The notes: generated by a model from the letters alone, not told the origin. Shown: positions 19,463-28,432, counted from the first letter of the stretch. The stretch: 64,000 nt of DNA from Streptococcus sp. HF-1907 (GCF_015594605.1 NZ_JADNQT010000002.1:124001-188000), one strand, 5' to 3'. Translations and numbers: made by a program.

Positions 19463-19570
19463 GTGTTTTTAGTGCGCTCTGTTTTCTCAAAAATCAGTTA
19501 AAAGTTAATCAGCTTTCTCTTGACTTTTTACCACTAGACTTTGCTTGTTTTTTCTTAACTTGGTATTTTC

Positions 19571-19690
19571 TTAGTAAGTAGATGGGCATAGGTCGTCGAT
19601 AATGCGTGACACCTTGAAGTCACCTTTGAGGGCTAAATAGAGTTGGAGGAGAGTTGAAGCTGCTCCTTCGTAGAAACCAAGTTTCGCCAG
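19571..19690 (-). other. coding-like fragment in the frame next to the ABM gene tail
   Basis: In the frame one base off the end of the neighbouring ABM gene, the minus strand reads LGFYEGAASTLLQLYLALKG then DFKVSRIIDDLCPSTY and a stop near 19571. The composition is protein-like. It may be the true tail of a frameshifted ABM-fusion protein or the 3' end of another gene joined by deletion. I do not recognise the family. Confidence 0.4.
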
Positions 19691-20012
19691 TTAAGACTTG
19701 TAAGGTTTTCTCCAAAACAAGGTCAGCTGACTGTTTAATATATTTCTTAAAATGTGGCGACTGACAGTGCTTCTCGTAAGCTGACTCGTCCGCATAGACT
19801 TCAAAGAAATACCACTGCGACAAATCCTCGCTATCTCGTCCCGCAAGTAAGGCCAAGACCCCAGCCTCCACTTCAACTGATGTTGCCATTTCTTCAGCAA
19901 TAATCGCTTTAAAAGCCGCTGCATTTTCTTGGGCAACACGTACTCGCGCCAAGCGTAAATGCAAGCCACTGGCATCTGAGAACGCCTTTTGCTCTGCCTT
20001 TTCAACCGTCAC
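19620..20012 (-). CDS. ABM-domain (monooxygenase-fold) protein, altered C-terminus
   Basis: 130 residues. Residues 15-110 form a ferredoxin-like ABM domain (LHLRLARVRVAQENAAAF, WYFFEVYADESAYEKHCQSP, HFKKYI), related to YgiN-type quinol monooxygenases. The last 20 residues (WFLRRSSFNSPPTLFSPQR) look out of frame, since the neighbouring frame gives protein-like sequence, so the C-terminus may be frameshifted. Start ATG at 20012 directly follows the previous ABM gene stop. Probable partner of the upstream ABM gene and amidohydrolase. Confidence 0.7.
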   Translation of the reverse strand: MTVEKAEQKAFSDASGLHLRLARVRVAQENAAAFKAIIAEEMATSVEVEAGVLALLAGRDSEDLSQWYFFEVYADESAYEKHCQSPHFKKYIKQSADLVLEKTLQVLTGETWFLRRSSFNSPPTLFSPQR

Positions 20013-20300
20013 TTATGGAACCAAGGTATGCACCAAACGTTCTGAAAAACTGTCCTTGGCAAAAGCTGCAAATTGCCCAAAATGCTCTGACGCCATGTGG
20101 ACTTGATAAGCCTCATCGTCTTGATAAATCTCAAAAACAACTTTTTTGCTTGGTTGTCCAGCTTCGTAAGTCGAGGCCATGAAAAACGTTCCCGCTTCTT
20201 TCTCCAAGGAAGACATAAGATTGTGCACTCCCACCGCTGAGAATTTCTCTAATTTTTCAGGCAAAGCCGTCAATTCAAACAATCGCATCACTAACATCAA
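20013..20300 (-). CDS. ABM-domain (putative quinol monooxygenase) protein
   Basis: 95 residues, one ABM domain: VVFEIYQDDEAYQVHMASEHFG is the typical central strand and helix. Heme-free monooxygenases and simple dimeric oxidoreductases share this fold; the substrate is unknown. The ATG overlaps the stop of the amidohydrolase by 4 bp; an internal ATG (MRLFELTALPEK) is equally plausible. It forms a three-gene operon with the amidohydrolase and the second ABM gene, suggestive of degradation of a small cyclic or aromatic compound. Confidence 0.75.
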   Translation of the reverse strand: MMLVMRLFELTALPEKLEKFSAVGVHNLMSSLEKEAGTFFMASTYEAGQPSKKVVFEIYQDDEAYQVHMASEHFGQFAAFAKDSFSERLVHTLVP

Positions 20301-21218
20301 TCAAACTCTCTTCCCACTAATTGCTCAAAATTCTTTTGGAAAATCGCTGCGCTGTCTTTTTCTGACAAAGGTATGGCTTCAATAGCATCAATAATTTCTT
20401 GCGTAGCCCCAGCTGGCGCAATCCCGAGTGGAGCATCTGTTCCGAAGAGGACATGGTCCACACCAAAATAATCGACAGCAAGCTCTAAAGCTTTACTGTT
20501 TCCAAGAAGCGCTGTATCAACATAAAACTTCTTAAAGTCAGCTGCTAAATGCGTAGGAAGAATATGCTCAATCCGCCCTACAAAATAAGGAACCATAGCT
20601 CCTGCATGATGAACAATAATTTTCAAATTGGGCATTTCTTGAAAATAACCAGCCTGCACTAAGTCCAATATAGCTTGCGTCTGCTCATACTCCCAAGAGA
20701 AAATAATATTGTTATCAGGCTTACGGTCATCAAAGACTGGATGCAACCAGATGGGAATATTTTTCTCAGCACAAGCTTCAAAGATTGGTTTAAAGTCTGA
20801 GTCAGCCCAAGACTTGCCAAGATGACGACTAAACAGTTGCACACCGAAGCTCTCATCATTGGCTAGAATCGTATCATCAAGGATAGCTAGGCTCTCTTCA
20901 ATATTATTCAGTGCCAGCATGGCAACACCACCAGCAAATAAGTCTGAATGCGCACGCACGGCTTCAATCAATTCTTGGTTTGCCTTGCGAACCAAGAGCA
21001 CAGCCATTTTCCCTGCCATATAATCCTCAGGGTTGGTATTGACGTAGGAAATGACTTGCTTGGTAGTAGCAATGTGATGCTTACAACGCTCATCCATGTC
21101 AGTCAAATGCGGATGCTGAATAAAGGGCATCTTCTCAGGAAGTTTCTCATCCAACATGAGCATGTGTTTTTTTTAATTCGGGTAGTAAGACGTGGGCAAA
21201 TACATCTATTTTAGTCAT
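20297..21218 (-). pseudogene. amidohydrolase (COG2159 type) broken at a poly-A tract
   Basis: The main frame (21163-20297, 288 residues) has amidohydrolase-2 features: PIWLHPVFDDRKPDNN, IIVHHAGAMVPY with metal-site His, and DHVLFGTDAPLG with the Asp. The expected N-terminus MTKIDVFAHVLLPEL (with the DxxxH-like start) lies upstream at 21218 in another frame that stops at about 21147. An (A)8 run separates the two. With seven As the frames join as PELKKHMLMLDEKLPEKMPF. An AGGTC/GGAGGT site precedes the ATG at 21218. It may be a pseudogene, or be rescued by slippage. Confidence 0.75.
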
Positions 21219-21279
21219 GAGCGACCTCCATCAGTCATTAAAAATTTACATTTATTATAACATAATTAGCAAGAGACAA

Positions 21280-21304
21280 AAAAGCCAAAGTCCGCAGACC
21301 TTGG
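21280..21304 (-). terminator. terminator of the fru operon
   Basis: CCAAAGTC (21285-21292) and GACCTTGG (21297-21304) pair around a CGCA loop, followed by six Ts on the minus strand. It lies about 20 bases past the fruA stop. Confidence 0.85.
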
Positions 21305-21324
21305 TTTCAAATTCTGTTATTAGC

Positions 21325-23298
21325 TTATTTAGCTTTACGAAGGGCACCGTACAAGATACCTGATACAATTGCTCCGATAAGAACGAAAACGATGTATAGA
21401 AGTGGGTTACTTGTAAGGGCGATAACGAAGATACCACCGTGAGGAGCCATCAATTTAATGCCCGCCAAACCAACGAGAGCACCTGCAAGAGCAGAACCTG
21501 CCACGAAGCTTGGAATAGCGCGCGCTGGGTCAGCAGCGGCAAATGGAATCGCACCTTCAGTGATGAATGAGAGACCCATGATAATATTTGTCAAACCTGA
21601 GTTACGTTCTTCTTCAGAGAATTTATTCTTGAACAAGAGTGTTGCAACGAAGATTGCAAGTGGTGGAACCATACCACCAGCCATAACAGCAGCCATAACA
21701 ACTGAACCACCATCAGCTACGGTTGCAGCAAGAGTACCTGTACCAAAAACATAAGCTGCTTTGTTGAAAGGTCCACCCATATCGATAGCCATCATACCAC
21801 CGAGGATAAGTCCCATAAGAACAGCAGAGCTACCTGACAATCCTTCAAGGAAGTTATTTAAACCAGTATTGATAGCAGCCATTGGAATGTTGACAAAGAG
21901 CATCAAAAATCCTGTCACCAATACACCAAGTAATGGGTAAAGAAGGATAGATTTGATACCTTCAAGTGAACGAGGAAGACCATTAAGGACTTTCTTAATC
22001 ACAAGAATCACACCACCAGCAAGGAAACCACCTACAAGAGCTCCAAGGAAACCTGAAGGGATACCAGCAAGGGCAAGAGATGCTTTACCACCAGCTGCAA
22101 ATGGAACTTTACCCCAAGCAAGACCACTTGATGCGATAGAACCAGCAACGAAACCTGCTACCAAACCTGGTTTTTCAGCGATTGAATAAGCGATGTAACC
22201 AGCAAGCACTGGAAGCATGAAGTTAAAGGCAACACCACCGATATTTTTGAAAAGTGATGCAATTTCGTGGTAAGTACCAAGGTTAGACAATTGATCTTTG
22301 GGCACACCCATAGCATTATCAATCAAGAAGGCAAGGGCAATCATAATACCGCCACCGATAACGAATGGAAGCATTTGAGAAACACCGCTCATCAAGTGTT
22401 TGTAGAAGGCAGCACCAAGACCTGATTTTTCAGATGAGGTAGTAGCTGCATTACCAGCGTTAGCTGCGTGGAAGACTTCAGCCTTACCATCAAGAATATT
22501 TTGAATCAATTCTTTTGGTTGACGAATACCAGCTGCAACTGGTTTAGAAATCAATTTTTTACCATCAAAACGGTCTGTTTCAACAGCCTTGTCAGCGGCA
22601 ACGATAACACCAACTGCTTTTGAGATTTCTTCAGCAGTCAAGCGATTACCGACACCAGAAGCTCCGTTGGTTTCAACACGAACGTTGACACCCATTTCTT
22701 CACCTTGTTTGATGAGAGCTTCTTCTGCCATGTAAGTGTGGGCAATACCTGTTGTACATGCTGTTACAGCAACGATAAGTGGTTTGTCAGATGACGCCGC
22801 AGCTTTAACAGCTTCTTGTTTCTTAGCTTCTTCTGCAGCTGCTTCATCAGAGACAGCGTCAAAAGCTGCAATCACTTGGTCAGGTGATGTTGCTTGACGC
22901 AATTGTTCAGCAAAACCTGGTTTCAAGAGGTATTTAGACAATTCTGCTAGCGCAGCCAAGTGAGTATCGTTGGCGCCGTCTGGCGCAGCAATCATAAAGA
23001 ACAAGTTGGTAGGTTGACCATCAAGTGCTTCATAATCAAGACCGTTAGCTGATTTAGCAAACAATACAGTAGCATCTTTAACCGCAGCATTTTTGCTGTG
23101 TGGCATCGCGATACCTTCGCCAAGACCTGTTGATGTTTGCGCTTCACGGTTCATGATTCCTGCTTTGAAAGTGTCGAAATCAGTTACAATCCCCTTGTCC
23201 ACAAGATTTGTGATCATTTCATCGATAGCAGCTTCTTTAGAAGTTGCCTTCAAATCCATAATCATGACTTCTTTTTTAAGCAAGTCCTGAATTTTCAT
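21325..23298 (-). CDS. fruA: fructose-specific PTS permease EIIABC
   Basis: 657 residues. The order is EIIA (about 1-150, phospho-His in GEGIAMPHSKN), EIIB (about 170-270, phospho-Cys in VTACTTGIAHTYMAEEAL) and EIIC (about 300-655, roughly nine helices). It takes up fructose and delivers fructose-1-phosphate at the membrane. The ATG overlaps the fruK stop by 4 bp. Last gene of fruR-fruK-fruA. Confidence 0.95.
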   Translation of the reverse strand: MKIQDLLKKEVMIMDLKATSKEAAIDEMITNLVDKGIVTDFDTFKAGIMNREAQTSTGLGEGIAMPHSKNAAVKDATVLFAKSANGLDYEALDGQPTNLFFMIAAPDGANDTHLAALAELSKYLLKPGFAEQLRQATSPDQVIAAFDAVSDEAAAEEAKKQEAVKAAASSDKPLIVAVTACTTGIAHTYMAEEALIKQGEEMGVNVRVETNGASGVGNRLTAEEISKAVGVIVAADKAVETDRFDGKKLISKPVAAGIRQPKELIQNILDGKAEVFHAANAGNAATTSSEKSGLGAAFYKHLMSGVSQMLPFVIGGGIMIALAFLIDNAMGVPKDQLSNLGTYHEIASLFKNIGGVAFNFMLPVLAGYIAYSIAEKPGLVAGFVAGSIASSGLAWGKVPFAAGGKASLALAGIPSGFLGALVGGFLAGGVILVIKKVLNGLPRSLEGIKSILLYPLLGVLVTGFLMLFVNIPMAAINTGLNNFLEGLSGSSAVLMGLILGGMMAIDMGGPFNKAAYVFGTGTLAATVADGGSVVMAAVMAGGMVPPLAIFVATLLFKNKFSEEERNSGLTNIIMGLSFITEGAIPFAAADPARAIPSFVAGSALAGALVGLAGIKLMAPHGGIFVIALTSNPLLYIVFVLIGAIVSGILYGALRKAK

Positions 23299-24206
23299 AG
23301 TTTTTCTACCTCTACTTTTTTATAAGTTTCTTTAATAAAATCAGCTGTCGCCAAGTCATCAGAGAAGGTTGTAGCTGTGCCACATGCCACTCCCCATTTG
23401 AGAGCTTCAACTGGGTCACCAGATTTCACGTATTCACCAGTGAAACCGGCTACCATTGAATCGCCTGCGCCCACAGAATTTTTAACAGTTCCTTTGATTG
23501 GTTTAGCAAAGTATGCAGCTTCTGGAGTGACAAGTAAAGCACCGTCACCAGCCATTGAGATGATAACGTTTTTAGCACCTTTAGCAAGAATCTCACGCGC
23601 ATATTTTTCAATATCAGCTAGTCCATTCAACTCAACACCGAAGATAGCTGCCAACTCATGATTATTTGGTTTAACCAAAAGTGGTTGATGGTCCAAGCTG
23701 TCTAGGAGGGTTTGACCTTCAAAGTCGCAAATGACTTCAGCGCCAGCTTTTTTTGCCAAAGGAATCAACGTATTGTAAACCTTGTTTCCAAGATTAGCCG
23801 GAGCAGACCCTGCGAAAACAACAGTATCATCTGCTGTCAAGCTAGCGAGAATAGTCTCAAGTTCAGCCAACTGTTCATCTGTAATCGTTGGACCTGCACC
23901 ATTAATTTCAGTTTCTTCACCAGCCTTGATTTTAACGTTGATACGTGTATCTTCGTTAACTGACACAAAGTTGGTAGTAATACCTTCCTCAACAAGCCCC
24001 TCTTCCACAAAACGTCCTGTAAAGCCACCAATAAAACCAGTTGCTGTGTTATCAATGTCAAGACGTTTTAGCACACGACTAACATTAATCCCTTTACCAC
24101 CAGCAAACTTATCGTCGCTATCCATACGATTGACACTACCAAGTGCCAAATGGTCCAAGCGAACGATGAAGTCGATGGATGGATTCAGCGTTACCGTATA
24201 AATCAT
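23295..24206 (-). CDS. fruK: 1-phosphofructokinase
   Basis: 303 residues, PfkB/ribokinase family. It phosphorylates fructose-1-phosphate to the 1,6-bisphosphate. Seen: N-terminal TLNPSIDFIV, the GGKGINVSR substrate motif and the C-terminal GAGDSMVAGF motif with the catalytic Asp. It overlaps both fruR (4 bp) and fruA (4 bp), so the three are translationally coupled. Confidence 0.95.
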   Translation of the reverse strand: MIYTVTLNPSIDFIVRLDHLALGSVNRMDSDDKFAGGKGINVSRVLKRLDIDNTATGFIGGFTGRFVEEGLVEEGITTNFVSVNEDTRINVKIKAGEETEINGAGPTITDEQLAELETILASLTADDTVVFAGSAPANLGNKVYNTLIPLAKKAGAEVICDFEGQTLLDSLDHQPLLVKPNNHELAAIFGVELNGLADIEKYAREILAKGAKNVIISMAGDGALLVTPEAAYFAKPIKGTVKNSVGAGDSMVAGFTGEYVKSGDPVEALKWGVACGTATTFSDDLATADFIKETYKKVEVEKL

Positions 24207-24946
24207 ACCTCAATCACCTTCGTTTTTCTTTTTATTTTTTGCAATAGGCTGGCGCTAGATCGAGTGGTCACTAAGGTAGCCCTTTCAATTGGCACCACCT
24301 TTGCAAATGCAACCTGACCGATTTTGGAAGAATCTGCCAAGACAATCGTCTGCCTGCTGTTATCAATGATAGCTTTTTTGATGGCCGCCTCCTCCAAATC
24401 TGGAGTGGTCAAATAAGCTTCATCAATTCCATTCATCCCGATAAAAGCCTTATCAACTGTCATCTGCTTAATCTGATTTAAAGCAATCTGACCGATACTT
24501 GCATCCGTCGAGTGCTTAACAAAACCACCGATAACAATCGTCTTAATATTACGATCAACCAACTTGGTAGCATGGTGAATAGAATTAGTCACAACAGTCA
24601 AATTACTCTGATTCAGATGCTCCAGCAATAATTCTGTCGTTGTCCCCGCATCAATGAAAATAACTTCATTTGACCCAATCAAGTCGGCAGCAACTTGTGC
24701 TATCGCTGACTTTTCTTGAATGTTTTTGATAGCTTTTTCTTGATTGCTCAATTCCTCCTGCAAAGAGTGAGTTAGTTCTGCCCCACCATGAACACGGCGA
24801 AGTTTTCCTTCTTCTTCTAGCTCATCCAAATCTCGTCTAACCGTTGATTCAGAAATCTCTAGCTCAGTCACCAAACTGTCCAAAGTAACAAATTGACTTT
24901 CGTCAAGTTTTGACATAATCACTTGTTTTCGCTCTGATTTTAGCAT
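24203..24946 (-). CDS. fruR: DeoR-family regulator of the fructose operon
   Basis: 247 residues. N-terminal DeoR helix-turn-helix at about 19-55 (SLVTELEISESTVRRDLDE, EEEGKLRRVHGGA) and a C-terminal sugar-phosphate-sensing domain (FIDAGTTTELL, VVTNSIHHA, KAFIGMNGID). As first gene of fruRKA it probably represses its own operon until fructose-1-phosphate accumulates (family knowledge). The start has an AGGAGG site immediately upstream. Confidence 0.92.
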   Translation of the reverse strand: MLKSERKQVIMSKLDESQFVTLDSLVTELEISESTVRRDLDELEEEGKLRRVHGGAELTHSLQEELSNQEKAIKNIQEKSAIAQVAADLIGSNEVIFIDAGTTTELLLEHLNQSNLTVVTNSIHHATKLVDRNIKTIVIGGFVKHSTDASIGQIALNQIKQMTVDKAFIGMNGIDEAYLTTPDLEEAAIKKAIIDNSRQTIVLADSSKIGQVAFAKVVPIERATLVTTRSSASLLQKIKRKTKVIEV

Positions 24947-24961
24947 GGCTACCTCCTTTTC

Positions 24962-24977
24962 TGCAAACGTTTACGCA
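24962..24977 (-). promoter_or_regulatory. cre-like CcpA site in the fru promoter region
   Basis: TGCGTAAACGTTTGCA on the minus strand resembles the catabolite-responsive element (TGnnAAnCGnTnnCA type) with a symmetric AAACGTTT centre. It lies just downstream of the -10 box, where bound CcpA would block transcription when glucose is present. Confidence 0.65.
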
Positions 24978-24981
24978 ATCT

Positions 24982-25009
24982 ATTATAGCCCATTTTCTAT
25001 CATTGTCAA
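24982..25009 (-). promoter_or_regulatory. promoter of fruRKA
   Basis: TTGACA (25009-25004), 16-bp spacer, TATAAT (24987-24982) on the minus strand. Confidence 0.8.
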
Positions 25010-25107
25010 GCATAATCTATCAAAAACTTTCAAAATCTATCTTTTTAGTATTTTTGCAAGCTAAAAGACCTCCGTTTTTCAACGAAAGCCTCTTATCATT
25101 AATTTTC

Positions 25108-25809
25108 TTATCTAAAATCTGATAAAGATTTCAATTGCCTACCTTCTGCGGTAAAATTATCTGCGGATAACCAAGACTCCAAGGCAAGCTTGTTAGCCGG
25201 CCATTCTTTATCTAAAATCGAATGCCAATCTGTATCACGAGTACGACCTTTATAAATTGTTGCTTGTCGGAAAGTTCCTTCAAAGGTGAACCCCAGTCTT
25301 AGGGCTGCATTATGAGAACGCGTGTTGAGATGGTCGCATTTCCATTCATAACGTCGATAATTAAGAACTTCAAAGACGTACTTCATGACTAGATATTGTG
25401 CTTCCGTAGCGATACGACTTTTCTGCAATAAGCAAGAATAGATAACCCAGCCCATTTCAATCGAACGAGCGGATTGGTTGATTCGCATGAGAGAAAAGAT
25501 TCCAAGCGCCCTTTGGCTGACCTTATCCTTAATGACAAGGTAATAGGGGTCCTCCGAAACCTCCCATGCTCTTAACAAGGTTGAAAGCTCCTCACGACTC
25601 ATATTCCCCTCTAAAGAAAGATAAGTCCAATCCTCAGGAAGAGCATTAGGACCGTCACCGAAAAAGTCAAAAAGGTCTTCAAAATGTTTAGCAACATCCA
25701 ATTTTTCAACTTGGCAATAAACGCCTTCTAGCAAGTCAATGCTAGGTTTATCTCCAAGAAAATCGTCAACTGGTTCTCCGATAATTTGTCCAAATAGATT
25801 AGTAGGCAT
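25108..25809 (-). CDS. GNAT acetyltransferase (RimJ/RimL-like)
   Basis: 233 residues. The C-terminal two thirds show the GNAT_3 pattern used on protein or amino-acid substrates: GIFSLMRINQSARSIEMGWV, then ATEAQYLVMKYVFE and the typical WKCDHLNTRSHNAALRLGF with EGTFRQATIYKGR. The substrate is unknown. It follows the ferredoxin-NADP reductase gene by 11 bp, so it is probably co-transcribed. An imperfect T-rich hairpin around 25062-25090 may end the transcript. Confidence 0.85.
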   Translation of the reverse strand: MPTNLFGQIIGEPVDDFLGDKPSIDLLEGVYCQVEKLDVAKHFEDLFDFFGDGPNALPEDWTYLSLEGNMSREELSTLLRAWEVSEDPYYLVIKDKVSQRALGIFSLMRINQSARSIEMGWVIYSCLLQKSRIATEAQYLVMKYVFEVLNYRRYEWKCDHLNTRSHNAALRLGFTFEGTFRQATIYKGRTRDTDWHSILDKEWPANKLALESWLSADNFTAEGRQLKSLSDFR

Positions 25810-25820
25810 GGCAATTCTCC

Positions 25821-26819
25821 TTATTCAGTAATAAGAGATGTTGAATGAACAAAGCGATTATCGCGGTCTGGATAAGCATAGTGCATAGCTTGCGCGACAG
25901 CAATCGGTGCTTCACCAAAACCAGTCGCAATCAAATCAACCTTGCCATCATATTCAGCTGCATCACCGATAGCATAAACTCCTTCAAGACTTGTTTCGAA
26001 TTTAGGAGAAACATTGATGCTTGAACGTTTGTAGTCAATATTCCAGTTTTTGAGATTTTTATTATTAGTAGAGAAACCAAAGCTGACAATTAGGGCATCC
26101 AAAGGCAATTTAATCGTTTCTTCCTCCTTAACCTTTTGAATGGTCAAACTTGTTGCCAAACCATTTTCGCCCTTAAGTTCAAGAGGCACATAAGGCGTCA
26201 AAATATTAACCCCAGAAGCCTTCAAAACTTCAACGCTATGTTCGTGAGCACGAAAAGCATCGCGGCGGTGAACCAGCGTTACTGATTTAGCCAAGCCATC
26301 CAAGGCATTGGCCCAATCCACAGCGGAATCACCACCACCACAGATAACCACATCCTTGCCAGCAAATTGGTCTAATTTATGAACATTATAGAAAAGATTC
26401 TTATCTGCAAATTCAGCTTCATTGTCCAAGCCAAGTGGACGCGGAGCAAAGGCACCATTTCCGCAAGCAATCACGATTGAGCGTGACAAATGTTCACCCT
26501 TAGTTGTCTTGATATGGAAGATACCGTTCACCTTTTCAAAAGAGAGCACTTCTTCTTTCAAACAAATTTCTGTAGTATCCTCAAAACGCTTCAATTGTTC
26601 AAGTTGTTGCTCAACCAATTCAGCACCCGTAATTACTGGGAAAGCCGGAATATCATAAATCTTCTTTTCCGGATATAAAACGGTCGGTTGACCGCCAAGT
26701 TCCGACAAACTTTCAATTACCTTAACAGTTGCACCACGCAAACCAGCATAAAAGGCAGCCCAAAGTCCAACAGGCCCACCACCAACAATAGTAATATCGA
26801 CAATATTAGTTTCAGTCAT
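25821..26819 (-). CDS. ferredoxin/flavodoxin-NADP reductase (YumC type)
   Basis: About 332 residues, thioredoxin-reductase fold but without the CxxC redox pair. FAD loop [14 protein letters not shown] near the N-terminus, NADPH loop [11 protein letters not shown] near 160, and [11 protein letters not shown] near the end. It passes electrons between NADPH and ferredoxin or flavodoxin. The ATG at 26819 is chosen over a TTG 18 bases upstream because AAGGAAG sits correctly before it. It overlaps the trmD 3' end by 8 bases. Confidence 0.9.
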   Translation of the reverse strand: MTETNIVDITIVGGGPVGLWAAFYAGLRGATVKVIESLSELGGQPTVLYPEKKIYDIPAFPVITGAELVEQQLEQLKRFEDTTEICLKEEVLSFEKVNGIFHIKTTKGEHLSRSIVIACGNGAFAPRPLGLDNEAEFADKNLFYNVHKLDQFAGKDVVICGGGDSAVDWANALDGLAKSVTLVHRRDAFRAHEHSVEVLKASGVNILTPYVPLELKGENGLATSLTIQKVKEEETIKLPLDALIVSFGFSTNNKNLKNWNIDYKRSSINVSPKFETSLEGVYAIGDAAEYDGKVDLIATGFGEAPIAVAQAMHYAYPDRDNRFVHSTSLITE

Positions 26820-27543
26820 TATTTTCTTCCTTTTCAACTTTTATTGTTCGGAGCATCTCAGCCTCTTCGTCCGATAAGTCGTAGTCATTGAACAGGTCAG
26901 GACGACGCTCCAAGGTCTTGCGCAAGCTTTGCTCCAACCGCCACTTGCGAATATTTTCATGATGCCCACTCATGAGCACATCAGGCACCTTCATGCCACG
27001 ATAGTCGTAAGGACGCGTATATTGGGGATATTCTAGAAGCCCAGATGAGAAAGAGTCATCTTGATGACTAGCTTCCTTGCCTAGCACTTCTGGAATCAGG
27101 CGCACCGTCGCATCCACCATAGTCATGGCAGCAAGTTCCCCCCCCGTCAATACAAAATCCCCGAGAGAGACTTCGTCTGTCACCAAAGTCTTGATCCGCT
27201 CATCATATCCTTCATAGTGACCGCAAATGAAAATCAATTCATCCTCCTGAGCCAATTCTTCAGCAAAGCTTTGGTCAAAAGTACGACCAGCTGGATCCAA
27301 CAAAATCACACGTGGGTTTTTAGCATCAATTTTATCAATGGTGTCAAAAATCGGCTGTGCACGAAGCAGCATACCCTGCCCCCCGCCGTAAGGTTCATCA
27401 TCTACATGACGCGCTTTTTCAGCATTTTCTCGAAAGTTATGGTAATTGATTTCGAGCAAGCCTTTTTCTTGTGCCTTCCCGACAATTGAGTGCTCAAGTG
27501 GCGCAAACATTTCTGGAAAGAGCGTTAAGATATCAATCTTCAT
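26812..27543 (-). CDS. trmD: tRNA (guanine37-N1)-methyltransferase
   Basis: About 243 residues. It methylates G37 next to the anticodon using S-adenosylmethionine. The trefoil-knot motifs are clear: [27 protein letters not shown] and LEYPQYTRP. The ATG at 27543 ([13 protein letters not shown]) is preferred over a TTG two codons upstream. It overlaps the rimM 3' end, the usual rimM-trmD coupling. Confidence 0.95.
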   Translation of the reverse strand: MKIDILTLFPEMFAPLEHSIVGKAQEKGLLEINYHNFRENAEKARHVDDEPYGGGQGMLLRAQPIFDTIDKIDAKNPRVILLDPAGRTFDQSFAEELAQEDELIFICGHYEGYDERIKTLVTDEVSLGDFVLTGGELAAMTMVDATVRLIPEVLGKEASHQDDSFSSGLLEYPQYTRPYDYRGMKVPDVLMSGHHENIRKWRLEQSLRKTLERRPDLFNDYDLSDEEAEMLRTIKVEKEENND

Positions 27544-28051
27544 CGTCAAGACCTTCCATCAACTCCACTTGAATACGCCCATTTTCCACATCAACATCTA
27601 AAACAACTGGTGGAATATAAGGGAGCAAGAGGTCACGCTTCCCTTTTCGTTTGACAACCCAAACATCATTAGCACCAGGTTGTAGGATTTCTTTGACCTG
27701 ACCAATCAGCTCATCTCCCTCATAAACATCAAGACCGATGATTTCATGGTAATAAAATTCGCCATCTTCAAGATCAGTTAGATTTTCTTCCGCTACTTTC
27801 AGAGAAAAACCTTTGTATTTTTCAATATCGTTGATATGATACATACCCTTAAATTTGATAATATCAAAATTCTTCTGCTTACGATGGCTTGCAATCTCAA
27901 CATCCATCACAAATCGGTCTTTATCATCAAACAAGGCAAGAGTCTTTCCTTTTTTGAATCGATCTTCTGTAAAGTCACTGACAGAAAGCACGCGCATTTC
28001 CCCTTGCAACCCTTGCGTATTTACAATTTTACCAACGTTAAAGTATTCCAT
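27533..28051 (-). CDS. rimM: 16S rRNA processing protein RimM
   Basis: About 172 residues, with an N-terminal RimM domain ([19 protein letters not shown]) and a C-terminal PRC-barrel ([35 protein letters not shown]). It helps 30S head maturation and binds S19. The start MEYFNVG at 28051 matches family N-termini better than a TTG six codons upstream. A terminator-like hairpin separates it from the tRNA genes upstream, so it either has a promoter hidden in the tRNA region or relies on read-through. Confidence 0.93.
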   Translation of the reverse strand: MEYFNVGKIVNTQGLQGEMRVLSVSDFTEDRFKKGKTLALFDDKDRFVMDVEIASHRKQKNFDIIKFKGMYHINDIEKYKGFSLKVAEENLTDLEDGEFYYHEIIGLDVYEGDELIGQVKEILQPGANDVWVVKRKGKRDLLLPYIPPVVLDVDVENGRIQVELMEGLDDED

Positions 28052-28073
28052 AACGCCCCCATCATTCAAAATA

Positions 28074-28103
28074 ATAAAAAAACCAGCCGCTCACTGCAAC
28101 TGG
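28074..28103 (-). terminator. terminator after the tRNA cluster
   Basis: CCAGCCGC (28083-28090) and GCAACTGG (28096-28103) pair with two G-T wobbles, followed by seven Ts on the minus strand. It lies just past the last tRNA-Glu and before rimM. Confidence 0.7.
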
Positions 28104-28109
28104 CCACGA

Positions 28110-28181
28110 TAGTCCGTACGGGATTCGAACCCGTGTTACCGCCGTGAAAAGGCGGTGTCTTAACCCCTTGACCAACGGACC
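28110..28181 (-). tRNA. tRNA-Glu (anticodon TTC), copy 2
   Basis: 72-nt cloverleaf: acceptor GGTCCGT/ACGGACT, anticodon stem CCGCC/GGCGG with loop TTTTCAC (anticodon TTC), T-arm GGGTTCGAATCCC. CCA is not encoded. The sequence is identical to the copy at 28221-28292. Confidence 0.95.
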
Positions 28182-28220
28182 ATGTGAAATATAAAATTGA
28201 TGAGAAGACTAACTTCTCAA

Positions 28221-28292
28221 TAGTCCGTACGGGATTCGAACCCGTGTTACCGCCGTGAAAAGGCGGTGTCTTAACCCCTTGACCAACGGACC
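28221..28292 (-). tRNA. tRNA-Glu (anticodon TTC), copy 1
   Basis: Same 72-nt sequence and structure as the copy at 28110-28181, with loop TTTTCAC. The 39-bp linker between the copies is unrelated to the linker before tRNA-Gln, so this is a tandem gene duplication rather than a longer repeat. Confidence 0.95.
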
Positions 28293-28318
28293 ATGACACA
28301 AAATTTATCTAACTTTGA

Positions 28319-28390
28319 CTGGGGTAGCTGGATTCGAACCAACGCATGAGGGAGTCAAAGTCCCTTGCCTTACCGCTTGGCTATACCCCA
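28319..28390 (-). tRNA. tRNA-Gln (anticodon TTG)
   Basis: 72 nt: acceptor TGGGGTA/TACCCCA with a G discriminator base, anticodon TTG in loop CTTTGAC, T-arm GGTTCGAATCC. First gene of the Gln-Glu-Glu tRNA unit behind the promoter at 28404-28432. CCA is not encoded. Confidence 0.95.
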
Positions 28391-28403
28391 AAAGACAACT
28401 ACT

Positions 28404-28432
28404 AGTATATCGAAAATAGGAGTCACTGTCAA
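28404..28432 (-). promoter_or_regulatory. promoter of the tRNA operon
   Basis: TTGACA (28432-28427), 17-bp spacer, TATACT (28409-28404), 14 bases upstream of tRNA-Gln. Confidence 0.8.

Noticed and set aside
28066..28299. A 77-codon frame over the tRNA genes
   Set aside because: It is the translation of two identical tRNA-Glu genes (repeated VGQGVKTPPFHGG) and has no coding signal.
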